64,000 nucleotides of DNA from Callorhinus ursinus (Eukaryota > Chordata > Mammalia > Carnivora > Otariidae), in assembly GCF_003265705.1 (NCBI RefSeq), contig NW_020313285.1, forward strand, positions 14,682,606 through 14,746,605, read 5' to 3'. How positions within the stretch are numbered: position 1 is the stretch's first letter; each line of letters begins with the position of its first letter. Below, piece by piece: positions 23,560 to 34,140 of this stretch. A program made the translations under genes and the position numbers. A model generated the notes under the pieces. It worked only from the letters and a program-made list of their open reading frames with translations, ran no database searches and was not told the DNA's origin.

Positions 23560-24297
23560 ACAAACAAATAATTGAAAAAATAAATCACTGGGGGAAGAAT
23601 AGACAAATGTCACCTATAGAAGAATTCCAAATAAGTTATGTAGACACTCTACCCTCAAGGAGGTGAAACAGTTCCCCGTTCCTTAACTATTGACTGCATG
23701 TGGTGATTCCTTCCAACAAGTGCAGTATAAAAAGGGGAAGAAAAAGAGTAGCTTTAAAGTAGCATAACCTGACAAATACTGTCTTAGGTGGTCAAGGTCA
23801 GCATCATCAGTTAATGATACTGACAGTATGTACCCTTGATATGACATGATGAAAATGACCCTTTACTTCTGTGGTTTTCCATCCAAATCCAATAACCCCA
23901 GTCTAATCATGAGGAAACTTAAGTCACACTGAAGGACATTCCACAAAATATCCAACCAGTACTACTCCTAACTGACAAGGTCATCAAAACCAAGAAAGTC
24001 AGAGAAACTGTTACACCACAAGGAGCCTAGGAGCACACAGTGACTAAATGTAAAGTAATATCCTCGATGGGATTCTGGAGCAGGAAACAAATATTAGGTA
24101 AAAACTAAGAAAATCCAGGTAAAGAATGAATTGTAACTTATAATAGTGTATTGATAATGATTCATTAATTGAATAAATACACTGTACTAATGAAAGATAT
24201 TAATAGAGGAAATCAATATGTAGTATTTGAGAACTCTGTACCATCCACACTTTCTATAAATCTAAAATCATTCTAAAATAAAATTTTTATTTAAGAA
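23560..24297 (+). mobile_element. ancient L1 3' region (L1M-type), tentative
   Basis: The end of the block (AGAACTCTGTACCATCCACACTTTCTATAAATCTAAAATCATTCTAAAATAAAA in decayed form, 24228-24290) matches the 3' end I associate with old mammalian L1 families. So does the CTCGATGGGATTCTGGAGCAG segment near 24063. No coding remains are readable. Confidence 0.5.
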
Positions 24298-25830
24298 ACA
24301 GTTATTGACACACAACTAATCTACCTACCGATAGGTAGGTATTACTGTTTCTGCCATTAATTAGGTTTTGCACTAGTTAGCACCTAGTGAAGTTCTACCC
24401 AGTGCCAACAGGTCAGTAACTCTGGACATACATCAAGCTATTTTGTTGATATGCCACTGGACACTGGCGTATCCCTCAACTGTCTCATGCTGGAAGACAA
24501 AAGGAACCTTGATGAACCTGGCAATAATTCATAATTTTGGTTGAACACATTATACATGTATATCACATAGTTTGAATCCTTATCACATCACTGTTAGCCT
24601 TAAATATATAAGCCCAGGATGGCAAATAAATAAATTTTAGTACATCTATTTAAATATAAAGGTTAAAATTCCCTGCCTTTCACCTACTTTTTGCTCAGTA
24701 TGTCAGGAATAGAGTTCTAATTCAAGGATACAGACTCCAAACCTTCAGGGTTAGGCTGGTAAATGAGTGCATTGACTGGAGGGAAAGAAATATGGCACAG
24801 TGGAACCTTTCATCAAAGTAGAGAGCGCATGCTCAACCTCAGAGCATTCGAGTCATATATTTATTGAAATGATTTTGTAGGCCATGCAAAATTTGTCTCT
24901 GTTTTGGGAGGAACCTCTGCTCCTCTAAATTTTCAATAAAATCCCAAAGGAATTCCTTCAATTACCTTGAGTGAAATTGTTACGTTTTATTGTGTTCACA
25001 GTCTTTATAGAAATGTACATCTTGAGAAATGTTACATACTAGTGAATTTCTCCAATTTAAAAATAAAAGTTTTTCAACATACTGATAAGTAATGTACATT
25101 TTACACCAACTGGCAAAAAAAAAATAAGCCACTTTCTAGTATCTTTGTCAAAGTCTATTTCTAAAGTATGTATTTTTAAACATTCATTACTAAAATTTAG
25201 GATAGTTTCAGCTTCATGTTACTGGAAAATCAGTAGTTTTTGTTTATTTGTTTTTTTAGTTCAGCACTCTTTTGAGACTATACCTTTAAATACTGGACTG
25301 ATAGGAATTTCTTTGCCAGAAAGTCTTAAAAATAATGAATTCCACTATTTCTTTAATATCCAAGCACACACCTATTATTTTTCTCCCGTATGAATCCTAT
25401 TGAAATTAGTCAAGGGCAATGGGTGAACTAAATAGAAACCATTATTAAGAAAGACTAAATAAAGTTAAGACTTCCAACCATGGCTTAACACAAAAATAAT
25501 CACAGGATAAGAAAACACATTGGGTTGATTCCTTTGGGCTAAAACAATATTCTTTGTTATAGGAGCTGCAGAGGATATACAGAAGTAATCATGTAAATCT
25601 CATGTAAAAATAAATCCCTGTTAATGCTTATATTGGACAAGATTGTTTGTTTTGGGGCACTAATGCTAAACTATAATTTTTTCCTCACCTCTAGATAAGA
25701 TCTTTTAAATTTCTTAGCAGTTTGAGACAGGCTTGTAGTGCACTAAAAAATCACCATTGACCTCCTTATTACTAAGTCCAATAGATAGGAGGCAGTTCTT
25801 ATCTGACTTTGCTCACAGCAGTATTTGGTG
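24298..25830. other. no gene seen
   Basis: AT-rich, unassigned. Confidence 0.5.
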
Positions 25831-26090
25831 ATATTGGGGGGTTTTGGTTGTTTTTTTTGTTTTGGTTTTTTTTTTTTACTTTTTTCCTTCTTAAAATGTC
25901 TGAATCCTAAGCTCTCCCTTGTGACTTGCCTCCTACCTCTCCGGCTTCTGTCACTATTAAGTGTTATGGCTCTCCTCTTTCTTGTCCCTCGCTCAGTCCT
26001 GTTGTTCTTACAGCGCTCTTCTGCTCTCTGCCTCTACTTGGCTGGATGGCTACACCCATTTTCTAAGGTTCTCCAATAAACATATTTGAA
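25831..26090 (+). repeat. possible ancient LINE fragment
   Basis: After a T-rich stretch, a C/T-rich segment (CTCCTACCTCTCC ... CAGCGCTCTTCTGCTCTC) resembles an old L2-type LINE. An 84-codon open frame crosses it but looks incidental. Confidence 0.35.
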
Positions 26091-27837
26091 ACTGATTTGA
26101 GTTTCCTGTGACCAATGAATTTAAGAGTTAAAATATTTATTGTGACTTGAACTGGCACTACAACTATTAGTAGTAAATATTCCCTCAAAACAATATATAT
26201 TGGACAAAATCAATAATTTATTGGAAACACATCCCTTAAATATATGAATGACATGGCTTTTTTTGTATAGATATAAAAGCTGCGATGCTTCATTCTCACA
26301 CATAACTGAATGGAATAAAAGACATTTTGTTAGTTCAAAGTCACTCATTATTTGAACTCTTGAGATACGTGACAATAACCATATTGTGTTCTATCATTAA
26401 AAATTACTTTAAAGATTTGTGGTTGACAGCTTGATTAGATTTCCTTCATTTTTGTTGAATGCAAAAAATCAAAATCACTTGACCTAAAAAATAGCTATTA
26501 TTTTGTCATTACAGTCATTTAATTTTTCAGTTTCTTGGAGGTTATCCAAAAATTTTTTACCAAGATTTATTCAATGATAGTTTTATTTGTTATGCCTTCA
26601 TTGGGAGGCACATTGTTTATGCTTTGCCACTGGAAAGAACACCTTGTGCACCTACACCTTGTGTAGGACTTTTCTTTTTTCCCTTCATGGACAAAGGGCT
26701 GTACATTCAGGCCTAATTTTAATACTCTGGATTATCTAGGAGGACCTTATGAAGTCATGCCACCCAGGTCAGCAATATGAACACTTAAGGATTATTATCC
26801 CTTTAGCTAGATTTTTAATATTATTTCATGTTTGAAAAACATTACATTTCTAAACCTCTTTTAACAGAATTAAAACATTATGTCAGCATGCAAAAGGGAG
26901 GAATTAATCATAATGAAATAAAACAAATTTTCTAAAGTTAAGGACATTATGTCTTAAATTGAAATTTGAGGACATTTTTATCCTACAAGTATATACAAAG
27001 ATTATTCCATTTTTCAAAATGAAATTTAGTCTAATTTGTGGAAATTAGCAGCCAAAAAAGAGAAGGCAATGACCCACTGGTACATAAGTGATTCAAAACC
27101 CCGTTAATGACTTAATATGTTATTTAAAGTAAAATCCAAAACGTTCAGATTAAGCTAACCTATATTTAGTATGCATTTAGTTCAAATGACTATAGAAGCA
27201 GAGAAGTGTTGTTGACAAGTAACAATGAGCAGGAAACTTTCATTTGAATGAAAAATGAGAATGGATTTATAGCTTCCAGTACATTTCTTGGCAAACTTTA
27301 ATGGAACTATATCTTAAATGAGTCTGAATAAAATGTTCACTTATATTTCAAGCATTAACCAGCTTCTTTTAGAAGTCGTCTTTTATTTGAAAATGTAATA
27401 TTGATCTATTGGAAATAAAAGTAGGATTAACTTTTTCGTGCTTAATATTATGTAAAACATGTAAGACACTGATGTGTGGGAGATCTCCCCAAGCATTTTC
27501 TTAATGAGAATGTAGAAGATCTGCTTCTCAGAGATTGTATTATTTATTCCCTGCTCTATACCAGTCTTAGAAAATCTCATTGTAAGATAGATGGGCAAGG
27601 CACAGAACCTTGCCATGTGTTTGTCACCAGGAGAAAATGATGTCCTGCTGGCTTCCATATTTCTTACAAATTCTTTCCCTTGAGAGTGATATGTTTTTAG
27701 AAAGTCTAACATGAGAAGCAGCAAGGTTTTTATATAATTGTCATTATTCCCTCTGCCCCATTGCACCATACATTGAAATGTAAAACATCCCAACACAGAC
27801 CCTAATGCCCCAATTCTCCGTCCACCATGAGGTCTTT
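26091..27837. other. no gene seen
   Basis: AT-rich. A minus-strand open frame of 137 codons at 27383-27796 shows no domain or motif I recognise, and one of that length is expected by chance in a window of this size and composition. Confidence 0.5.
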
Positions 27838-27853
27838 AAAAAAGGGTGCTTTC

Positions 27854-28058
27854 AGAATGAATGGGAGTAAGTCGGAGGGGGAGACGAACCATGAGAGACG
27901 ATGGACTCTGAGAAACAAACGGAGGGTTCTAGAGGGGAGGGGGTGGGGGGATGGGTTAGCCCGGTGATGGGTATCAAAGAGGGCACGTTCTGCGTGGAGC
28001 ACTGGGTGTTATGCACAGACAATGTATCATGGAACACTACATCAAAAAAAAAAAGGTT
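27854..28058 (+). mobile_element. 5'-truncated L1, 3'UTR module B only, ending early
   Basis: It carries the G-rich 3'UTR module B and then stops at ACACTACATCAAAA with an A-run, without the usual final ~45 bases (CTAATGATG...). The exact 16-bp duplication AAAAAAGGGTGCTTTC lies at 27838-27853 and 28059-28074. Confidence 0.93.
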
Positions 28059-28074
28059 AAAAAAGGGTGCTTTC

Positions 28075-28515
28075 TTAAGCACATCAGTTTTATAAAAACA
28101 AATTTAGAGAATTGAGGATTTAAATATAAACCCATTAATATTTACCATGTGTTCATTGCTTTCAAAGTCTAGATATTCTGCCAGTGATACACAGATCAGG
28201 TTTGCAGACCACTGAAATTTCGCGCTGAAATACATTACTTGTGGTTTATGAACACAGCCATCTCTTTCCCATGGCTGTATAAAAGCACAAGCTGTTCCCT
28301 CTGCTTTAAAAACCAATCACTTCACCCTCTTGGCCAGCATTTCTTCTCTGTGTGGAAACAGTCTCCTACCCTGGAGCAAGAGGACTAACAGTGTCGGTTG
28401 GTTTCATTTTTCCGCAGTGTTCTCAATATTCTTCGCACATAAATTTGTATGTGGTTCCCATATTATACTATAATCATTTGTGTATGTCTCTAAATTAGGC
28501 TCTGGACCCAATTCC

Positions 28516-28517
<2 letters not shown>
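28075..28517. other. no gene seen
   Basis: Unassigned single-copy-looking DNA. Confidence 0.5.

Positions 28518-28552
<35 letters not shown>
28518..28552. repeat. (TG)n microsatellite
   Basis: About 17 uninterrupted TG units, followed by a G-rich stretch (28554-28567). Confidence 0.97.
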
Positions 28553-28553
<1 letters not shown>

Positions 28554-28560
28554 GGGGGGG

Positions 28561-29320
28561 CGGGGGCACTAGGGAAGGGGGAGCTTCCCCCATGCACTAC
28601 CAAGCAATTCTCTGGACATCAGCGGAGTGGTCCTAAAATTCAACTCAATTATCTACTTGGAGATAGCATTAGAATCCACAGATTGAAGGCTCAATCCCAC
28701 AAGACTACCCCCACACCTCACTTCAGATGCTTGTTGCAAGCCCAGTTTGTCACCTGTGCTCCTGATCAGCCAAATCGGAGGTTCCCACAATCCCCTCCTT
28801 GGGTTCAATCAGTGGGCTAGAGCAGCTCACAGAACTTAGAGCAGCGTTTTACTTACTGGATTATCAATTTTTTTACAAAAGGACATAATTCAGGAACAGC
28901 CAGATGGAAGAGATGCATAGGACAAGGTATGTGGGAAGGGGCGTGGAGCTTGTGTGCCCTCTCCTGGTATCTCCACGTGTTCACCAACCTGGAAGCTTCT
29001 GAACCCAGTTCTTTTGGATTTTTATGGAGCCTTCATTACATAGGCAAGATTGATTAAATCATTTACCATTGATGATTGATCCGACCTCCACCCCTTCTCC
29101 CTTCCTCAGAGGTGGTGGGGAGAGGGGTAGGACTGGAAGTTCTAATCCTCTAATCACAGAGTTAGCTCCACTGGCAGCCAGCCTCCCGCCATTTATTGCT
29201 CTCCTCACTTAAGAAATTCCAAGGGTTTTAGGAGCTCTGAGTCAGTAACCATGGGCGATGACCAAATACATATTTCTTACTATAAATCACAGTATCACAG
29301 TCACTTTCCTCCATTAGATA
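28561..29320 (-). mobile_element. ancient retroviral LTR, antisense
   Basis: The block from GGTCCTAAAATTCAACTCAATT through GGAACAGCCAGATG and CATTACATAGGCAAGATTGATTAAATCATT to the TATTTCTTACTATAAATCACA end is one I recognise as an old LTR on the minus strand. The minus-strand start would be near 29300. No internal retroviral sequence adjoins it, so it is probably a solo LTR. Confidence 0.5.
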
Positions 29321-30059
29321 AGGAAATTTTCTATTAGGGACACTGAATAAAACATTTCTGTCCCTGGTGCACAATGCCTGTCTTAATATTGATGTTCGAT
29401 AGATTAATAGTGACTGCATGAATAGTCATGACCACTAGCATAGCCCCTGTAATTTGTTAAATTGATCATCAATAAAATAGTCTCTTGCAAAGTGTTCTAA
29501 CATATGGTTACCCAATTTTTGTCCAAAGGTATTCAGGTATACTTATGTTGCTACTTCTCGTGACAGTTCTTTCACTTGATGGCTGTCTTTATTTAGGACC
29601 TATGCATGCCTCAGTGTAACTTCACCAATGTGTCTGAGTTCTCCTGTCTGGAGAAACAAAGTGTACAGACTGGTGCTTTTTCATGGCACTTGTATTTTCT
29701 TATATCCCTTTAAAAATAATTAAGTTAAACCTTATTTCAAAGATTCCAAATATGACACGGTTATCAAACAATCTCGGACAACTGCTTCTAAGTCTTTTTT
29801 CAAATATCCTTTTTGAAATATGATATAGGAATTGAAAACATAACTTTAGATAGGAAATGATCAGCCTAAAGCATATTGGTTACATGGCCTCTATAATGTT
29901 AATAATTCTATTATAAGGCCAAATGACAAAAACTGAACTGCTGTTACTTATTGCTTAAAATGATATCACATCTTAATTTTATCATCTGTGCCTGATCTGA
30001 TGCCCTTTAGATTAAAAGGTTGGTGCTTTTTTAAAGCCAAACCTTCCTTTGATACACAA
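29321..30059. other. no gene seen
   Basis: AT-rich, unassigned. Confidence 0.5.
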
Positions 30060-30539
30060 GGCCTAATAACTGTAGATCAGTTATCTCTTCCGATAGTTTT
30101 GCTCACTCTAGAATGCCATGTAATTGGAATTATACAGGATTTAGCCCTTTGAGTCTGGCTTCTTTCTTAGCGTAATACATTTGAAATTCATCCTGTATTA
30201 GTGGTTTATATCTTCCTATTTTTGAATGGCATTCCATTGTTAGTTTATGAATTTACCAGCCAAAGGATGGTAAATAGATGTTTCTGTGAAGATAAATTTT
30301 ACTGTGTTTGGATAAATTCCTAGGAGTAGATTGATGACTTCTGAGTGGACATTCAATTTTACAAGAAATGTCAAGGTGATTTCCATTTTGTATTCCTGTC
30401 GGTAGCGTTTGAGAATCCTAGTTGTTCATTTGGAAAATTCTAGTTGTACAGTAGCCTCACAAGCACTTGGTATTGTCAGGTTTTAATTTTACTAATTTTA
30501 TTATAGTCATTCCAATACGTGGGCAGCGACATCTTACTT

Positions 30540-30654
30540 TTTTTTTTTTTAAGATTTTATTTTTAAGTAATCTTTACACCCAGTGTGGGGTTCAAACCCA
30601 CAACTTCGAGATCAAGAGCCACACACTCTACTGACTGAACCAGCAAGGCACCTG
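30540..30654 (-). mobile_element. short, old tRNA-derived SINE
   Basis: A reverse-strand T-run and AAGATTTTATTTTTAAGTAATC, followed by a body ending CTGACTGAACCAGCAAGGCACC. More diverged and shorter than the other SINEs. It lies within the old antisense L1. Confidence 0.75.
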
Positions 30655-30783
30655 AAAATTTAGGTCTATGGTACATAGATAGATGTTCATATGTTTTTGC
30701 ATATGAATGTCCAATGTCTAGCACCATATGTTAAAAACTATTTTTATCCATTGAGTTACCTTAGTCAAAAATTGGCCTTTGTC

Positions 30784-31578
30784 CTGCAGCCACTCTGGAA
30801 AACAGTATGGAGGTTCCTCAAAAAGTTGAAAATAGAGCTACCCTATGACCCAGCAGTTGCACTACTGGGTATTTACCCCAGGGATACAAATGTAGGGATC
30901 CAAAGGGGTACGTGCACCCCAATGTTTATAGCAGCAATGTCCACAATAGCCAAACTATGGAAAGAGCTAGGATGTCCATTAACAGATGAATGGATAAAGA
31001 AGATGTGGTATATATATACAATGGAATATCATGCAGCCATCAAAAAATGAAATCTTGCCATTTGCAACAACGTGGATAGAACTAGAGGGTATTATGCTAA
31101 GTGAAATAATCAGAGAAAGACAAGTATCATATGATCTCACTGATATGAGGAATTCTTAATCTCAGGAAACAAACTGAGGGTTGCTGGAGTGGTGGGGGGT
31201 GGGAGGGATGGGGTGGCTGGGTGATAGACATTGGGGAGGGTATGTGCTATGGTGAGCATTGTGAATTGTGTTAAGACTGATGAACAACAGGCCTGTACCT
31301 CTGAAACAAATAATATATGTTAAAAAAAAAAGATAGTAGGAAGGGAAAAATGAAGGGGGGGAAATCAGAGAGATGAACCATGAAAGAGTGTGGACTCTGA
31401 GAAACAAACTGAGGGTTTTAGAGGGGAGGGGCGTGGGGGATGGGTTAGCCCAATGATGGGTATTAAGGAGGGCACGTATTGAATGGAGCACTGGGTGTTA
31501 TATGCAAACAATGAATTGTGGAACACTACATCAAAAACTAATGATGTAATGTATGGTGACTAACATAATAAAATTTAA
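30784..31578 (+). mobile_element. 5'-truncated young L1 (end of ORF2 plus 3'UTR)
   Basis: It starts in the last part of ORF2 ([21 protein letters not shown] is encoded) and continues through both 3'UTR modules to an A-rich tail. The exact 17-bp duplication AAAAATTGGCCTTTGTC lies at 30767-30783 and 31579-31595. It sits inside the old antisense L1. The surviving open frame of 119 codons (30691-31050) begins in host sequence and is not a gene. Confidence 0.96.
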
Positions 31579-32330
31579 AAAAATTGGCCTTTGTCAAAAA
31601 TCAACTGACAACATACACATGGGATTTATTTTGGACTCATTATCCTGTTAAATTTATCTGTATGTTCATCCTTTTGCCAATATCACAGTGTCTTGATTAC
31701 TGTAACTTTAGGGTACGTATTGAAAGGTGTTGATATTGTTCCTCCACCTTTGCTCTTTATTAAAATTGTTTTGACTACTCTAGTTTGTTTTTTTCATATA
31801 AATTTTAGTATCCACTTCCCAACTTCTGCAAAAAAATTTTTGCTAGGATTTTTTGTTGTGATTGCATTATATCAATTTGGGGAGAAATGATAGCATAAAA
31901 TGTTCACAGTATAGATCACATATTTAGATCTCCTTTGCTTTCTTAACATCAGTGTTTTGCAATGAATAGCATATGCATTTTACTAAGAATTTATTAGATC
32001 AATATCAAAGTATTTCACATTTTTCTGTACTATTATAAAAAGCATTTCCCCCATTTCTAGTTGTTCATTGCTAGTAAATAAAAATACAGTTGAGTTTTTA
32101 TATTGACTTTATATTTTACTCCCTTACTAAAACCACTAATTAATTCTGATAACTTTTTTGTAGACTTGATGGAATTATCTACATAAGCAATGATATCATC
32201 TGTCAATAGAGACAGTTTTATTTCTGCCTTTTATTTCTTTTTTTCCATGCCTCCTTGCATTGACTAGACCTTCAGTAAAATCCAGAGTGAGTTTTATTGA
32301 TGATAAAGAAGATGTCTTTGACTTGGAGCC

Positions 32331-33049
32331 CTGGATTTTCTGTTCAAAGACTCAGTTTTGGATATCCTTTGATGCCAGGCTGCTTTTAGAGAAGTTTCTG
32401 TTATTGTGTGTACGCATCAAACTTTTTTGTTCCTTCTACCCACTGCCTCTGATATCTGCTATTCACAAAGACAGACACCTTGGATAATGCAGCAGAAGTT
32501 CTTAAAACTAAACATTACAATTTCCATTTAAAATTGATAAACACCAAAAGTACCAGCCCCACACATTCGTCTCATTTCAGTGGAGGGTGATTTAACCACT
32601 TACCTTAACCTTCTGTACAAAGAAGAAACAGTTGGAATATTACCCAAAAATGTTTATATTTGAAATAACATTGAAATGCATTCTGTGGGGAAAATAGTCT
32701 GTCAGTGCTCTGGCAAGGGCAAGGCCTCCATGAATGGGTACTGTCAATATGCTGCTTTCAGCGACATTACTGAGTGTGACATTTGAAATAAATTTAGCAA
32801 AAGAAAAATAATGAGAGGGTGTTTGGAGATACTTTGTACTGCGTGTCTAAAAGGCTTTCAAGAACTCCGAACAGTGTATAGCCTTTTTAATAATGTATAT
32901 CATCAGATACACTTAAAACTATCCTAAATATGATTAGCAAATTAGTTATTACTCCAAGCTTGTAAAGGATTGCGCAACAGACCTTTTATATAGCTATTTT
33001 TTTCTTTCGTCCTGATATCCATATAAAAACTGAGGATCAAAATGCTTTC
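32331..33049. other. no gene seen
   Basis: Unassigned AT-rich DNA. Confidence 0.5.
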
Positions 33050-33066
33050 AAGAATTATCAGACATC

Positions 33067-33253
33067 GGCGCCTGGGTGGCTAAGCCGTTAAGTGTCTGCC
33101 TTCAGCTCAGGTCATGATCCCAGGGTCCTGGGATCGAGCCCCACACTGGGCTCCCTGCTCCGCGGGAAGCCTGCTTCTCCCTCTCCCACTCTCTCTGCTT
33201 GTGTTGCCTCTCACTGTCTCTCTGTTAAAAAATAAATGAAATCTTTAAAAAAA
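33067..33253 (+). mobile_element. tRNA-derived carnivoran SINE
   Basis: The head ggcgcctgggtggctaag is followed by a complete body and tail. The duplication AAGAATTATCAGACATC (33050-33066) and AAGAATTATCAAACATC (33254-33270) differs at one base. Confidence 0.95.
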
Positions 33254-33321
33254 AAGAATTATCAAACATCTGCACATTTATTTCTTTGAAAAGTTAAACA
33301 AAATAGAAAAATTATAAAGTA

Positions 33322-33400
33322 TACACTACATCAAAAACTGATGATGTATGGTGATTAACATAACAGTAAAAATTTAAAAAATAAATAAAAAAAGAAGCTC
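33322..33400 (+). mobile_element. ultra-short L1 3'-terminal insertion
   Basis: It holds only the last ~55 bases of the young L1 3'UTR (from ACACTACATCAAAAACTGATG) plus an A-rich tail ending AAAGAAGCTC. The exact 16-bp duplication GAAAAATTATAAAGTA lies at 33306-33321 and 33401-33416. Confidence 0.92.
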
Positions 33401-33489
33401 GAAAAATTATAAAGTACAAAATGGCAAAATTGAAAAATGGAACTGCTTGAGCAGTTCCTCATGCGTAAAACCATATTTATTTAAATCAT

Positions 33490-34140
33490 ATATTTTAAAA
33501 TACATTCTTTATTTTGGGATAATTTTAACTTAACAGAAAATTTGTGAAGTTCATACAGCTGAAACTGTGCTTCAGCTTGTTTCTCTTCATGTTGCCGTCT
33601 TCTATAACCATGGGACATTTGTCCAGATTAAGAAATTAATATCAGTACATTACTATTAACTAAAGACATAATTTGGATTTCAACAGTTTTTCCACCAACA
33701 TCTTTTCTCTGTTCCAGGATTCAATACAAGGTACCAAATCACACTTAGTTGTCATGTCTCCTCAGTCTCCTCTGATTAGTGACAGTTTCTCAGAATGTCC
33801 TTGTTTTTCATGACCTTAACAGTTTTGGAGTCAAGTAAGTTTCCTTGTTTTGATGAGTTTGACAGTTTAAGGAGTCAAGTTCATCAAATGTGCCTCAATT
33901 TGGAATTGTCTGCTGTCTGTTGCATGATTAGACTGGGCTTTATGAGTTTGGGGGAAGAGACAGAGTGTTCTTCTCACATCATGATAGGGGATACAAGACA
34001 TCACTAATGATGTTATACTTGGTCACTTGGTTGAGGTAGTGTCTACTAGTTCTCTCCACTATGAAGTTACTATTTTCCCTTTTCATATTTTGTTTTTGGA
34101 AGCAAATGACTAATTACAACCTATACAGCACAATTTAAAT
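33490..34140 (-). mobile_element. ancient L1 3' region, antisense, tentative
   Basis: Blocks such as CACTTAGTTGTCATGTCTCCTCAGTCTCC (33742-33770) and TTGGTCACTTGGTTGAGGTAGTGTCTAC (34019-34046) match, in decayed form, a segment I associate with old L1 3' ends read in reverse. The family is uncertain. A 70-codon open frame across it is incidental. Confidence 0.5.

Larger units (their letters stand above)
30060..32330 (-). mobile_element. ancient L1 (L1M-type) ORF2, antisense, split by younger insertions
   Basis: The sense strand here is the complement of old L1 ORF2. The TCTGGCTTCTTTCTTAGCGTAATACATTTGAAATTCATCC block (30155-30195) is followed by the cap of AAGCACTTGGTATTGTCAG. Beyond the young L1 come GTGTCTTGATTACTGTAACTTTA (31690-31712) and ATATCAATTTGGGGAGAAATGA. 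It is interrupted at 30540-30654 (SINE) and 30784-31578 (young L1). Coding capacity is gone. Confidence 0.75.

Noticed and set aside
25831..26090. Possible 3' end of a processed pseudogene (C/T-rich segment followed by CCAATAAACATATT)
   Set aside because: There is no coding similarity, A tail or duplication. The segment looks more like an old LINE fragment.
27383..27796. Minus-strand open frame of 137 codons
   Set aside because: It has no recognisable motif and no splice or promoter context. About one such frame is expected by chance in AT-rich DNA of this length.
31162..31491. Minus-strand open frame of 109 codons, and similar ones at 4229-4696, 45001-45204 and 54674-54973
   Set aside because: These are antisense readings of L1 ORF2 or 3'UTR that recur wherever the L1 recurs.
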